Source of the DNA: Clavibacter sepedonicus
GTDB taxonomy: Bacteria; Actinomycetota; Actinomycetes; Actinomycetales; Microbacteriaceae
Length of the DNA stretch: 64,000 nt
NCBI RefSeq assembly: GCF_000069225.1
Contig: NC_010407.1
Span: 2,790,001 to 2,854,000, forward strand
Direction: 5' to 3'
Position 1 is the stretch's first letter; the number at the start of each line of letters is the position of its first letter. Made by a program: the position numbers and the translations under genes. Positions 51,536-60,908 of the stretch are shown here, one piece after another. The notes beneath the pieces were generated by a model that worked only from the letters and a program-made list of their open reading frames with translations, was not told the origin of the DNA and did no database searches.

Positions 51536-53044
51536 ATGAGCGCCATCGAGGGCCGCGCCACCGCGCGCACGTACGGCAACTGGCGGAAGCCGCGCACCCG
51601 CGGCGTCGGCGGGCTCGGCATGTTCCCGACGATGTTCGGGTTCGCCGGGGCCGTGATGGTCATCATCGTCGCCACCAACAAGGGCCTCGTCGCCGGGGTG
51701 ATCACGGCGGCGGTGTTCGCCGGCGTGCTCGCGGCGGTCGCGGTCAAGGACAAGCACGGGGAGTCGGGGATGATCCGGATCATGAACCGCGCGGGCTGGC
51801 TGTTCACCCGCAACCGCGGCGCGCACCTCTACCGCTCGGGGCCGCTGGGCTTCGCGGAGTGGGGCACGGCGCAGCTGCCGGGCCTCGCCGCGGGATCCCG
51901 CCTCACCGAGTGGAAGGACTCGTACGGCCGCCCGTTCGCGCTCATCGAGGTGCCGTCGACGAACGATTTCACGGTCGTGCTCGGGGCCGAGCCCGACGGA
52001 TCCGCGCTGGTCGACCAGGAGCAGGTCGACATCTGGGTCGCCGAGTGGGGCTCCTGGCTCGAGGCCCTCGCCGACGAGCCCGGCCTCGTGGCCGCGTCCG
52101 TCACGCTCGAGACCGCGCCGGACACCGGCACGCGGCTCGCCTCCGAGGTGCTCGGCCGCATCGACGACCGCGGATCCGACTTCTCGAAGAGCGTGCTGCG
52201 GAAGATCGTGGCCACCTACCCGGCGGGCGCGGCGACCATCAAGGCGTACGTGGCCATCACGTTCGCGGGCGCCACGCGGACCGGCGCCGCCCGCCGCAGC
52301 CCGGAGGAGGTCGGCCGCGAGCTCGCCTACCGGCTGCCCGGCCTCACCTCCGGCCTCTCCTCCACCGGTGCCGGGGCGGCCCGTCCGCTCACCGCGCAGG
52401 ACCTGTGCGAGGTCGTGCGGATCGCCTACGACCCGGCCGCCGCGATCCTCATCGACCAGGCGAACTCCGCCGGCCAGGCCACCGAGCTGTACTGGCCGGA
52501 GGTCGGGCCCACCGCGCACCAGGCCGCGTGGGACTCCTACCGGCACGACTCGGCGCTCTCGGTGTCGTGGATGATGTCGCAGGCGCCGCGCGGGAACGTG
52601 GGCGAGTCGATCCTGTCGCGCCTGCTCGCGCCGCACCGGCACATCGCCCGCAAGCGCGTGACCATGCTCTACCGGCCCATCGACCCGGCGCGCGCGGCCG
52701 CCATCGTCGAGGCCGACAAGCGCGACGCCGAGTTCCTGGTCGGGTCGACCAAGAACCCCACCGGCCGGTCGCGCAAGGACGTCATCGCGGCGTTCGCGAA
52801 CGAGTCGGAGGAGTCGGGCGGCGCCGGGCTCGTCAACTTCGGGATGGTCGTGACGGCGACCGTGCAGGATCCCGCCACCATCGAGGACGCGCGCGCCGCC
52901 GTCGACAGCCTCTCCGCGCAGGCCCGCATCCGCCTGCGCGTGGTGCACGGCTCGCAGGACTCCGCGTTCGCCGCCGGCCTGCCGCTCGGCCTGGTGCTGC
53001 CGCGGCACCTGGCCATCCCGCACGACATCCGGGACCAGCTGTGA
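51536..53044 (+). CDS. SCO6880 family secretion protein
   Basis: A 502-residue protein: TYGNWRKPRTRGVGGLGMFP at the N-terminus, two membrane spans (VMVIIVATNKGLVAGVITAA), then a soluble part with WVAEWGSWLEALADEPGLVA, YRPIDPARAAAIVEADKRDA and LGLVLPRHLAIPHDIRDQL. SCO6880 proteins precede a VirB4-like ATPase in actinobacterial type IV loci and look like a VirB3 plus VirB4 N-domain. Its stop overlaps the ATPase start (GTGA). Confidence 0.87.
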   Translation: MSAIEGRATARTYGNWRKPRTRGVGGLGMFPTMFGFAGAVMVIIVATNKGLVAGVITAAVFAGVLAAVAVKDKHGESGMIRIMNRAGWLFTRNRGAHLYRSGPLGFAEWGTAQLPGLAAGSRLTEWKDSYGRPFALIEVPSTNDFTVVLGAEPDGSALVDQEQVDIWVAEWGSWLEALADEPGLVAASVTLETAPDTGTRLASEVLGRIDDRGSDFSKSVLRKIVATYPAGAATIKAYVAITFAGATRTGAARRSPEEVGRELAYRLPGLTSGLSSTGAGAARPLTAQDLCEVVRIAYDPAAAILIDQANSAGQATELYWPEVGPTAHQAAWDSYRHDSALSVSWMMSQAPRGNVGESILSRLLAPHRHIARKRVTMLYRPIDPARAAAIVEADKRDAEFLVGSTKNPTGRSRKDVIAAFANESEESGGAGLVNFGMVVTATVQDPATIEDARAAVDSLSAQARIRLRVVHGSQDSAFAAGLPLGLVLPRHLAIPHDIRDQL

Positions 53045-54675
53045 TCCGCCGACCGCGCGCACCGCGGATCCCGGCACCCGCCGCCCTCGCCCGCCCGGTC
53101 GCGTCCGCCGCCGCCGCACCCGCCGCCCGCGCCGCCGCCCGCGCCCACCGCCGCCCCTCCCCGCGCGGCTGGCTCGGCCGGGCCCGCGGCGAGAGCGTGC
53201 TCGTGCAGCCCTCGCCCGAGTGGCGCGGCACCACCGTGCAGGTGTGCGGCCTGTGGCCCTACGCGGTCGGATCCAGCAGCCCCATCAGCGGCGTCCCGCT
53301 CGGGCTGCACCTCGACACCGGCGCGACCGTGTGCGCCGACCCGATCTCGTGGTTCCAGTCGGGGATCATCTCGAACCCGTCGATCTTCGCCCTCGGCCTC
53401 CCCGGCCTCGGCAAGTCGACCCTCATCCGCCGCATGTGCGTGGGCGGCGACGGCATGGGCTACCTGCCGCTCGTGCTCGGCGACCTGAAGCCCGACTACG
53501 TCGACATGGTGCACGCGCTCGACGGCCAGGTCATCACGCTCGGCCGCGGCCGAGGGCACCTCAACGTGCTGGACCCGGGCGGCGCGATCGAGGCGGCCGA
53601 GCAGCTGCGCGCGGCCGGCTTCGAGCAGGAGCGGCAGCGCCTCATCGCCGACGCGCACGGCCGCCGCAACACGATGGTCTCGTCGCTGCTCACGATCCTC
53701 CGCAAGCAGGCGCCCGACGACGTGGAGGAGTCGATCATCGACGCGGCCCTGCGCGTGCTCGACGACGAGTTCCCGGGAGTGCCCGTGCTCGCCGACCTGC
53801 TGCGCGTGATCCAGGACGCCCACCCGGCCGTGCGCGACGTCGCCGTCGACCGCGGCGACCTCGGGCGGTACCAGGAGATCACCCGCGGGCTCGAGGCGAG
53901 CCTCATCAGCCTCACGCGCGGCGGTCGGCTGGGCGAGATCTTCGCGCAGCAGACCGACGTGGCCATGCGGCACGACCGGCCGGTGGTCTACGACGTGTCG
54001 TCCATCGACGAGTCGGACACCGACCTCCAGGCCGCCGTGCTCCTCGCCTGCTGGTCGCAGGGCTTCGGCACCGTGAACGTCGCGACCGCCCTCGCCGACG
54101 CGGGCCTGCAGCCGCGGCGGCACTACCTGATCGTGATGGACGAGCTGTGGCGCGCGCTCCGCGTGGGCAAGGGCATCGTCGACCGCATCGACTCGCTCAC
54201 GCGCCTCAACCGGCAGCGCGGCGTGGGGCTCGCGATGATCACGCACACCATGTCCGACCTCCTCGCGCTCGCCGACGAGCAGGACCGGATGAAGGCGCGC
54301 GGCTTCGTCGAGCGCGCCGGCATGGTGGTCGCGGGCGGCCTGCCGCGCGCGGAGATGTCGATGCTCACGCAGGCGGTCGCCCTGTCGCGCTCGGAGCAGG
54401 ACCTCGTGATGTCGTGGCAGAACCCGCCCGGCTGGTCGCCCGACCAGGAGCCGCCGGGGCGCGGGAGGTTCCTCATCAAGGTCGGCGGGCACCCGGGGAT
54501 CCCCGTGCACGTCGAGCTCACCGAGGAGGAGCGGCACATCAACGACACCAACAAGGCGTGGCACGCGACCGAGTCGTTCCCGGAGCCGGACGAGGCGTCG
54601 ACCCGGCCGTCGGAGCCGCCGCTGTCGGCCGTCGACGCCGCGGAGCCCGCGGCCGTGGAGGCGGGCGCCGCATGA
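53041..54675 (+). CDS. VirB4-like ATPase
   Basis: A 544-residue ATPase. Walker A FALGLPGLGKSTLIRRM lies near residue 124, followed by VLGDLKPDYVDMVHALDGQV and Walker B YLIVMDELWRALRVGKGIVD. Then MITHTMSDLLALADEQDRM and VVAGGLPRAEMSMLTQA are typical of the VirB4/TraC motor. The N-terminal 50 residues are Arg/Ala-rich. The VirB4 N-terminal domain is supplied by the coupled SCO6880 protein. Confidence 0.9.
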   Translation: MIRRPRAPRIPAPAALARPVASAAAAPAARAAARAHRRPSPRGWLGRARGESVLVQPSPEWRGTTVQVCGLWPYAVGSSSPISGVPLGLHLDTGATVCADPISWFQSGIISNPSIFALGLPGLGKSTLIRRMCVGGDGMGYLPLVLGDLKPDYVDMVHALDGQVITLGRGRGHLNVLDPGGAIEAAEQLRAAGFEQERQRLIADAHGRRNTMVSSLLTILRKQAPDDVEESIIDAALRVLDDEFPGVPVLADLLRVIQDAHPAVRDVAVDRGDLGRYQEITRGLEASLISLTRGGRLGEIFAQQTDVAMRHDRPVVYDVSSIDESDTDLQAAVLLACWSQGFGTVNVATALADAGLQPRRHYLIVMDELWRALRVGKGIVDRIDSLTRLNRQRGVGLAMITHTMSDLLALADEQDRMKARGFVERAGMVVAGGLPRAEMSMLTQAVALSRSEQDLVMSWQNPPGWSPDQEPPGRGRFLIKVGGHPGIPVHVELTEEERHINDTNKAWHATESFPEPDEASTRPSEPPLSAVDAAEPAAVEAGAA

Positions 54676-56468
54676 GCTCCGAGCGCACCAACCGCCGCGC
54701 CGAGCCCGGGCGCGCGAACCCGGGCACGATCATCGCGACGTGGGCGATCGGCATCGCGGCCGGTCTCCTCGCGTCCGCGTGGGCCGGCCTCGCCGCGGCG
54801 CACGCGCTCACGGGCGAGGGGGCGGCGCTGCCCGCGGATCCGCTCGCCGTCGCCATCGCGCTGAAGAAGGGCGAGGTCGTCTGGACCCCGCTCGCCGTCG
54901 TGATCGCCGTCGCCGTCGCGGCGCTGCTCACCGCGCTGACGGTCGCCGTCGCCCGGGCCGTCCGCCGCCTCGGCCGCGGCCGCACGCGCGTCGACCGCAG
55001 CGCCCGCTACCTCGCCTCCGCCTCCGACCTCGACGAGCTGCGCGAGCGCGCCTCCCTCGCCAAGGCCGCGCGCCTCGGTGTCCCGGGGCGGCCGGGGGTG
55101 CCGCTCGGCCGCGACCTCCGCTCCGGCGGCATGCTCTACGCCTCGTGGGAGGACGTGGTCGTCGGCATCGCCGGGCCCCGCGTCGGCAAGACCACCTCGC
55201 TCGTGGTGCCCGCGATCCTCGCGGCGCCCGGCGCGCTCATCACCACCTCGAACAAGCCCGACGTCGTCCGCGCCACCCGCGACCTGCGCCAGGGCGTCGG
55301 CACCACGTGGGTGTTCGACCCGCAGCAGGTCGTGGACGAGGAGCCGACCTGGTGGTGGGACCCGCTCTCCTCCGTCACCGACGACACCACCGCCGCGAAG
55401 CTCGCCGGGCACTTCGCCGCCGGATCCCGCGAGCCCGACGACCGCGGCGACGCCTTCTTCGACGCGGCCGGCAAGGACCTGCTCACCGGGCTCCTGCTCG
55501 CCGCCGCGCTCGACCACCGGCCGATCACGGACGTGCTCCGCTGGCTCACGAATCCGGACGAGCGAGAGATGGTGGCCGTGCTCCGCCACGGCGGCTACCC
55601 GCTCATCGCGGACGACGTGGAGAGCGCCTCGCGCACCTCGCCCCGGCAGCGCGACGGCGTGTACGCGACCGCGCGCAAGATGGCGGCGTGCGTGCGCAGC
55701 AGCCGCATCAACAGGTGGATCACGCCGGCCGGCGGCGACGCGGCCGTGGATCCCCGCCCCCGGCTCGACCCCGACGCGTTCGTGCGCTCCACCGACACGC
55801 TCTACTCGCTCTCGGTGGAGGGCGAGGGCACGGCCGCCCCGCTCGTCACCGCGCTCACGGTCGCGATCGTCGAGGCCGCCGAGCGCCTCGCCCGCACGCA
55901 GCCGGGCGGGCGCCTGACCACTCCGCTCCTCTGCGTGCTCGACGAGGCCGCGAACGTGTGCCGGTGGAAGGAGCTGCCCGACCTGTACTCGCACCGCGGC
56001 TCGCGCGGGATCCCCGTCATGTCGATCTTCCAGTCGTACGCGCAGGGCGTCGACGTGTTCGGCCGCGAGGGCATGCGCAAGCTGTTCAGCGCCGCGAACG
56101 AGGTCGTCTACCTCGGCGGCGTGAAGGAGGCCGAGTGGCTGCGGGAGCTCTCGGAGCTCATCGGCGACTACGACCACGAGACGGTCTCCAGCTCGACGAC
56201 GCGCGGCGTGCGGTCCACGAGCGTGCAGAACGACCGGCGCCGGATCCTCGACACCTCGGAGCTCGCCGAGCTGCCCCGCGGCCGCGGCGTGCTGCTCGCG
56301 TCGGGCGTGCGCGCCTCGATGATCGCGACCGTGCCGTGGATGGACGGCCCCGAGGCCGCCGTCATCCGCGCCTCGCTCGCCGCCGCTGACGCCCGCGCGG
56401 TCTCGGGCGCAGGCTCCGAGGCCGGCTCCGGGGCCGCGACGAGGCGCGCGCAGGGGGCCGCGTGGTGA
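54672..56468 (+). CDS. VirD4/TraG-type coupling ATPase
   Basis: A 598-residue coupling protein. Two N-terminal spans (IIATWAIGIAAGLLASAWAG and VVWTPLAVVIAVAVAALLTA) precede the motor: Walker A VGIAGPRVGKTTSLVVPAIL, ITTSNKPDVVRATRDL, FDPQQVVDEEPTWWWDPLSS, Walker B TPLLCVLDEAANVCRWKELP and the end motif IPVMSIFQSYAQGVDVFG. Coupling proteins bring substrates to the channel. No relaxase is nearby, so the substrate may be protein. Confidence 0.92.
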   Translation: MSSERTNRRAEPGRANPGTIIATWAIGIAAGLLASAWAGLAAAHALTGEGAALPADPLAVAIALKKGEVVWTPLAVVIAVAVAALLTALTVAVARAVRRLGRGRTRVDRSARYLASASDLDELRERASLAKAARLGVPGRPGVPLGRDLRSGGMLYASWEDVVVGIAGPRVGKTTSLVVPAILAAPGALITTSNKPDVVRATRDLRQGVGTTWVFDPQQVVDEEPTWWWDPLSSVTDDTTAAKLAGHFAAGSREPDDRGDAFFDAAGKDLLTGLLLAAALDHRPITDVLRWLTNPDEREMVAVLRHGGYPLIADDVESASRTSPRQRDGVYATARKMAACVRSSRINRWITPAGGDAAVDPRPRLDPDAFVRSTDTLYSLSVEGEGTAAPLVTALTVAIVEAAERLARTQPGGRLTTPLLCVLDEAANVCRWKELPDLYSHRGSRGIPVMSIFQSYAQGVDVFGREGMRKLFSAANEVVYLGGVKEAEWLRELSELIGDYDHETVSSSTTRGVRSTSVQNDRRRILDTSELAELPRGRGVLLASGVRASMIATVPWMDGPEAAVIRASLAAADARAVSGAGSEAGSGAATRRAQGAAW

Positions 56469-56932
56469 CGGACGCGTTCGGCTGGGGGGACGCGCCCGCC
56501 GCATCCGCATCCGCATCCGCATCCGCGGAGCAGGTCTTCGCCGACGTCGAGGCGTTCGTGCGCGACCTCCTCGCGCCCACCTACCGCCGCGAGGTCAGCC
56601 CGCGCGGCGAGAGCCGGTGGGATCCCGCGTGGTGGCGCCACCCCGAGGCGGTCGCGCGGCTCGAGGCGCTGTGGCTCGCCTGGGAGGCTCTGCGGCTCGA
56701 GGGCGCGACCGGCATGAGCGTCTGGTGGCGGGATCACGCGGACTACCACCTGACCGTCCTCATGGGTCCGACCGGGCCCTTTGCGCGCACCTCCGCCACC
56801 ACCGAGGCCGGCGAGCCGCTGCCGTGCGCGCCGCTGCCGTGCGCGCCGCTGCCGTGCGCGCCGAGGCCGGACGCGCCGAGGCCGGACGCGACGGGGTCGC
56901 CGGAGCCGGAGCCGACCGGAGCGGCGTCGTGA
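56462..56932 (+). CDS. DUF4913 protein
   Basis: A 156-residue protein. Core: FADVEAFVRDLLAPTYRREV, WDPAWWRHPEAVARLEALW, GMSVWWRDHADYHLTVLMGP and TGPF. This is the DUF4913 pattern, usual next to VirD4 in actinobacterial loci and perhaps a substrate adaptor. Low-complexity repeats flank the core on both sides. The GTG start overlaps the VirD4 end by seven bases. Confidence 0.82.
   Translation: MVTDAFGWGDAPAASASASASAEQVFADVEAFVRDLLAPTYRREVSPRGESRWDPAWWRHPEAVARLEALWLAWEALRLEGATGMSVWWRDHADYHLTVLMGPTGPFARTSATTEAGEPLPCAPLPCAPLPCAPRPDAPRPDATGSPEPEPTGAAS
56501..56524. repeat. Four tandem GCATCC units
   Basis: In-frame hexamer repeat encoding Ala-Ser dipeptides near the N-terminus of the DUF4913 protein. 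Confidence 0.9.
56819..56893. repeat. 15-base tandem repeats at the end of the DUF4913 gene
   Basis: Three exact copies of CTGCCGTGCGCGCCG (Leu-Pro-Cys-Ala-Pro) followed by two copies of AGGCCGGACGCGNCG (Arg-Pro-Asp-Ala-Pro/Thr). All units are multiples of three bases, so copy number can change without a frameshift. The first three add one Cys each. Confidence 0.9.
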
Positions 56933-57774
56933 AGCGCGAGGTGCCGGGCTGGTTCCGCCTGCTGCTCTGCTGGCCGGCGTTGCTCGTGCTCGGGATGGGG
57001 CTGCTCGCGGTCCTGACCGCGGCGGCGGATCCGTCGGTGCTGACCCGACCCGAGACGCTCATCCCCGGGCTCGTCCTGCTGCTCCTCTGCGTCGCGGCGG
57101 TGCGGACCCTGGTGCGCGGCGCGCGCGTGATCCAGGGGATGGTCCGGGGAGCGCAGCACGAGCTCGCCCGACCGGCCCGCGAGGCTGCGGCGGCGCAGGA
57201 CCTCGCGGTCCGCAGCGCGGCGGGCTGGGCGGAGGCGTGCCGGCTCCGCGCGTCGCTGCTGCGCGGGGAGCGCCCGCCCGGGTTCCCCGTCTGGGACGTC
57301 GTCGCCGAGCCCGGCGAGGTGTTCCTCTACGACGTGCGGGCGGACTACGAGCGGTACTACGGGCAGGACGTCACGTACACGCGATCCAGCGGCTTCCTCG
57401 TCGGGAGTCCCGCGTTCGTGCTCGGCGGCATGGCGGCCGCGGCCATCGGCAACGCGACCCGGCGGAGCGCGGCCGAGGCGCGGGCCGCCGAGCAGTGGCG
57501 CGAGCTGCAGCAGGTGCGCCTCGTGATCTCCGACCGCCGCCTCCTCTGCCAGGTCGGCGGCCGGTGGCTCGCGTTCTGGTACGCGGGCATGACGGCGGTC
57601 TACCCCGAGGTGCGCGAGTGGGCGCTCGTCTGCCAGTTCCCGGACGTGGAGCCGCTGCGCCTCCGCGGCGTCGACGCGCCCATCGCCGCCGTGCTCACGG
57701 TGCTCGGCACGCAGGGCCTCGACGCGGTGCGCGACCACCCGAGCCTGCAGCCGTTGGGGGCGATCGGATCCTGA
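56929..57774 (+). CDS. Membrane protein of the secretion locus, unknown function
   Basis: A 281-residue protein. Two N-terminal spans (LLLCWPALLVLGMGLLAVLT and LIPGLVLLLLCVAAVRTLV) lead into a cytoplasmic helical region and a folded domain: VWDVVAEPGEVFLYDVRADY, VRLVISDRRLLCQVGGRWLA, FPDVEPLRLRG. The GTG start overlaps the DUF4913 stop (GTGA). It is the last gene of the forward arm, convergent with the SpoIIE-type phosphatase. Not recognised as a named family. Confidence 0.7.
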   Translation: MKREVPGWFRLLLCWPALLVLGMGLLAVLTAAADPSVLTRPETLIPGLVLLLLCVAAVRTLVRGARVIQGMVRGAQHELARPAREAAAAQDLAVRSAAGWAEACRLRASLLRGERPPGFPVWDVVAEPGEVFLYDVRADYERYYGQDVTYTRSSGFLVGSPAFVLGGMAAAAIGNATRRSAAEARAAEQWRELQQVRLVISDRRLLCQVGGRWLAFWYAGMTAVYPEVREWALVCQFPDVEPLRLRGVDAPIAAVLTVLGTQGLDAVRDHPSLQPLGAIGS

Positions 57775-57790
57775 GGGTCGGCGCGGCGGA

Positions 57791-59008
57791 TCAGGCCGTG
57801 GCGGAGCCCGCGTAGCGCACGCACACCGCCGACACGTCGTCGCCGAGGGTGCCGCGGGCGGCGGCGTCCGCTGCCGTGCGCACCAGGTCGATGAGCGGGG
57901 CGACCGAGTCGAGGGATCCGTCGAAGAGGTCGAGCGCGCCGTCGGTGAAGGCGAGGATCCGGTCGCCGGGACGCAGCTCGCCGGATGCCGCCGCCCAGTC
58001 GGCGCCCGGCACGACGCCGAGCGGCAGCCCGAGCGCCGGCAGGATCTCGTGCGTCCCGTCCGCGCGGATCAACACCGTGAGGCCGTGGCCGCCGTCCGTG
58101 TAGGCGAAGCGACCGGTGGATCCGTCGACCCGGCAGTGCAGGAACGTCGCGAACGTCTCGGTCGCGTCGAGGTCGGCCTGGAGCTGCGCCTGCACGGCGG
58201 CGACGGTGCGCGCGGCGTCCGGCCCTCGGTGCGCCTGGAAGCCCGAGCGCACGGCCGACGCGAGGATCGCAGCGCCCGCGCCCTTGCCCATCACGTCGGC
58301 GATGGTCACGTGCAGCCCGTCCGCGTCCTCGCCCCACGCGTAGAAGTCGCCGCCCACGCCGCGGGCCGGGCGGCTGATGCCGGCGAGGTCGAAGTCGGGC
58401 CAGAGCGGACGGTCGACGGGCAGGAGCCGCCGCTGGATCTCGCCCGCGAGCTCCTCCTCCCGGCTGTCGCGGAGCTCGCGCTCCACCCAGGCGCCCATCA
58501 CGTCGAGGAGCCTCTCCTGGTCGGGCGCGAGCTCGCGCGGCTCGGTGTCGACCAGGCAGAGCGTGCCGACGGTCTGGCCGCCGGACAGCAGCGGGCGTCC
58601 CGCGTAGAAGCGGATGTGGCGGGGCCCGGTGACCGTGGTGCGCTCGGCGAAGCGCGCGTCCGCGGTCGCGTCCGGCACCACGAGGATCTCCGGGCTCCGG
58701 ATCGCGATGTCGCAGAACGACTGCGTGCGGTCGGACAGCAGCGAGACGCCCGCGGGCTGCGGCGACTTGGTGAACTGCTCGACGTCGCCCACCAGGTTGA
58801 TCTCGGCCACCGGCATGTCGAAGAGCTCGCGCGCGATGCGGGTGATGCGGTCGAAGCGCTCCTCCGCGGCGGATCCGACGAGCCGCAGGTCGTGCACGGC
58901 CCGGAGGCGCGCCTCCTCGGCGGGACCCTGCAGGGACGAGGCGTCGCGGCTGGCGCGACCCGCGGGATCCGAGCCACCCGAGCGCGCGACGGTGTCCGGC
59001 ATGGCCAT
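57791..59008 (-). CDS. GAF-sensor SpoIIE-type serine phosphatase
   Basis: A 405-residue protein. Residues 40-175 form a GAF domain (FDRITRIARELFDMPVAEIN, RPLLSGGQTVGTLCLVDTEP). A linker helix with ELAGEIQRRLLP leads to the PP2C/SpoIIE domain: RGVGGDFYAWGEDADGLHV, IADVMGKGAGAAILAS with the metal-binding Asp, FAYTDGGHGLTVL, and RILAFTDGALDLFDG. Such enzymes dephosphorylate anti-sigma-factor antagonists. Starts at ATG 59008 after a GGGGGGAA site. A 149-base gap separates it from the second phosphatase. Confidence 0.88.
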   Translation of the reverse strand: MAMPDTVARSGGSDPAGRASRDASSLQGPAEEARLRAVHDLRLVGSAAEERFDRITRIARELFDMPVAEINLVGDVEQFTKSPQPAGVSLLSDRTQSFCDIAIRSPEILVVPDATADARFAERTTVTGPRHIRFYAGRPLLSGGQTVGTLCLVDTEPRELAPDQERLLDVMGAWVERELRDSREEELAGEIQRRLLPVDRPLWPDFDLAGISRPARGVGGDFYAWGEDADGLHVTIADVMGKGAGAAILASAVRSGFQAHRGPDAARTVAAVQAQLQADLDATETFATFLHCRVDGSTGRFAYTDGGHGLTVLIRADGTHEILPALGLPLGVVPGADWAAASGELRPGDRILAFTDGALDLFDGSLDSVAPLIDLVRTAADAAARGTLGDDVSAVCVRYAGSATA

Positions 59009-59157
59009 GTGCTTCCCCCTGGTGATCCCAGCGCCGATCGGGTCGGACGGAGACCCGCCCACCGCTCGATCCCCCCGGACCGCGGCGCCTTCTTCGAGTG
59101 TATGCGCAGGTGTTCGGAGCCCTCCCCGGATCAGGAGGGCCTCGCAGCCGACCGCTC

Positions 59158-60486
59158 TCAGGCCTCGCGGCGCAGGACGACCACTGTCACGTCGTCGGGA
59201 TTCGCCTGGCCGGCGGCGAGCGCCGTGATCCGCCGCACCAGCTCGTCCGCCGACGCGGACTCGCGCGCCAGCTCGGCCACCCGGTCGACCGCGCGGAGGG
59301 TGCCGTCGTAGAGGTCGAGCACGCCGTCGCTGAAGGTGACGATGAGGTCGCCGGGGCCGAGCTCCACCTCGTGCGAGCTCCATCCCGCCGCGCCCGGCAC
59401 GCCGACCGGGAGGTCCGTGGACTCGAGCCGCTCGTGGGTGCCGTCCGCGCGCACCAGCGCGGTGAGGCCGTGGCCCGCGTCGGCGTAGAGGACCGTGTGG
59501 TCCTCGGCGCGGACGCGGGCGTGGAACACCGTGGCGAACGACGCGGCCGCGCTCATCTCCGCGGTGAAGCAGTCGGCGGTGCGCTCGATGGCGGCGACGG
59601 GATCCGGCACGTTCTTGGCGCTGCGCACGACCGCGCGCGCGGTGGCCGCGATGATCCCCGCGCCCACGCCCTTGCCCATCACGTCGCCGAGGGTGAACGC
59701 GAGGCCCTCGCGCACCGGGTACCAGTCGAAGAAGTCGCCGCCCACGGCCTTGGACGGCAGGCACGCGCCCGCGACCTGGTACCCGGCCAGCGGCACGGTC
59801 GTCTTCGGCAGGAGCGCCTGCTGCACGATCGACGCGCGGGTCAGCTCCTCCTCGCTCACCCGCTCCCGGTCGTGCGAGGCCTCGAGGCTAAAGCGGGTGC
59901 GCCGGGACAGCTCGTTGACCACGAGCGCCGCGACCGCGAAGGCGAGGGCGCTGAAGAACCCGCGCCACAGCTCGTTCGCGTTCTGCCCGCCGAGCCGGAG
60001 GAGCAGCGGCAGGCCGAGGCTCACGTAGACGCCGACGAACGCGACGAGCACGTTCCAGCGGCTCGGGTTCAGGCTGAACCAGACGACCGGGAGGATCACC
60101 AGGGACCCGAACACGGACAGGTTCTCGCCCGTCCCGATCCGCAGCAGGCCGACGGCGAGGAAGTCGAGCGCGGGCACGACGACGGCGAAGCGCGCGAGGT
60201 CGCGGCGCAGGGTGACGACGACGGCCAGCAGGGTGGCGACCACGAGGATCCCGCACGACACGAGGAGCGCGCGCGGCGCCGTCACCCCGAGCGTGGGCAC
60301 GGCGAAGCTGGCGAGCACCGCGAGCGCGAACAGCACCAGCATCGGCAGCTGCTTGAGAACCGGGGTGGGGCCGGACGTGCCTGCGGAACCCGACCGGGCG
60401 GCGGACTCGGGGATCCAGGCCGTGCGGCGGACCCAGGCGGGCATCGAGAGCGCGGCGAGCCGTGATGCGCGCGCGGGCGAGCTCAT
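59158..60486 (-). CDS. Membrane-bound SpoIIE-type serine phosphatase
   Basis: A 442-residue protein. Six to seven membrane spans occupy residues 45-190 (LFALAVLASFAVPTLGV, LLVSCGILVVATLLAVVVTL). A signalling helix EEELTRASIVQQALLP follows, then the PP2C/SpoIIE domain: AVGGDFFDWYPVREGLAFTL, GDVMGKGVGAGIIAATARAV, LYADAGHGLTAL and LIVTFSDGVLDLYDG. It is coupled to the RsbW-like gene by a TGATG overlap and is the likely phosphatase of the STAS antagonist. Confidence 0.88.
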   Translation of the reverse strand: MSSPARASRLAALSMPAWVRRTAWIPESAARSGSAGTSGPTPVLKQLPMLVLFALAVLASFAVPTLGVTAPRALLVSCGILVVATLLAVVVTLRRDLARFAVVVPALDFLAVGLLRIGTGENLSVFGSLVILPVVWFSLNPSRWNVLVAFVGVYVSLGLPLLLRLGGQNANELWRGFFSALAFAVAALVVNELSRRTRFSLEASHDRERVSEEELTRASIVQQALLPKTTVPLAGYQVAGACLPSKAVGGDFFDWYPVREGLAFTLGDVMGKGVGAGIIAATARAVVRSAKNVPDPVAAIERTADCFTAEMSAAASFATVFHARVRAEDHTVLYADAGHGLTALVRADGTHERLESTDLPVGVPGAAGWSSHEVELGPGDLIVTFSDGVLDLYDGTLRAVDRVAELARESASADELVRRITALAAGQANPDDVTVVVLRREA

Positions 60487-60908
60487 CAGGACGCCTCGGG
60501 CTCGATCCGGGTCCGGCGGACGCTCCACACGTTCTCGCCGCCGACCCGCTCGTAGGTCAGCTCGTCGCAGAGCATCTGCACCATCGCGAGGCCGCGGCCC
60601 GACTCCGCGTCGACGCCGGGCATCTCGCGCGGGGCGAGGCGGAAGTCACCCGGCTCGGATCCGTCGCTCAGCCGCGCGCTCATCACGCCGTCGTCGACCG
60701 TGACGCGCACCACGCACGAGACGCCCTCGCCGGTGTCGGCGTGCTCGATCACGTTGGACGCGAGCTCGACGAGCGCGGTCTCGAAGGCCATCCGGTCGAG
60801 CGCGCCCACGTCGGGGCGGTCGTCCCAGAGGCGGGCGACGAGCTCGTGGACCGCGTCCACGTCGTCGGGCGGGGACTGGAGCGTGAGGCTGCGGGTGGTC
60901 TCAGTCAC
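60486..60908 (-). CDS. RsbW/SpoIIAB-like anti-sigma kinase
   Basis: A 140-residue GHKL-fold ATPase. N-box [17 protein letters not shown], then [13 protein letters not shown] and the G-box [17 protein letters not shown]. Such proteins hold an alternative sigma factor and phosphorylate the STAS antagonist. The GTG start overlaps the STAS stop by eight bases. The target sigma factor is not in this window. Confidence 0.88.
   Translation of the reverse strand: MTETTRSLTLQSPPDDVDAVHELVARLWDDRPDVGALDRMAFETALVELASNVIEHADTGEGVSCVVRVTVDDGVMSARLSDGSEPGDFRLAPREMPGVDAESGRGLAMVQMLCDELTYERVGGENVWSVRRTRIEPEAS

Noticed and set aside
41064..57774. An integrative conjugative element
   Set aside because: No integrase, relaxase, replication gene, attachment repeats or tRNA target seen; composition matches the host.
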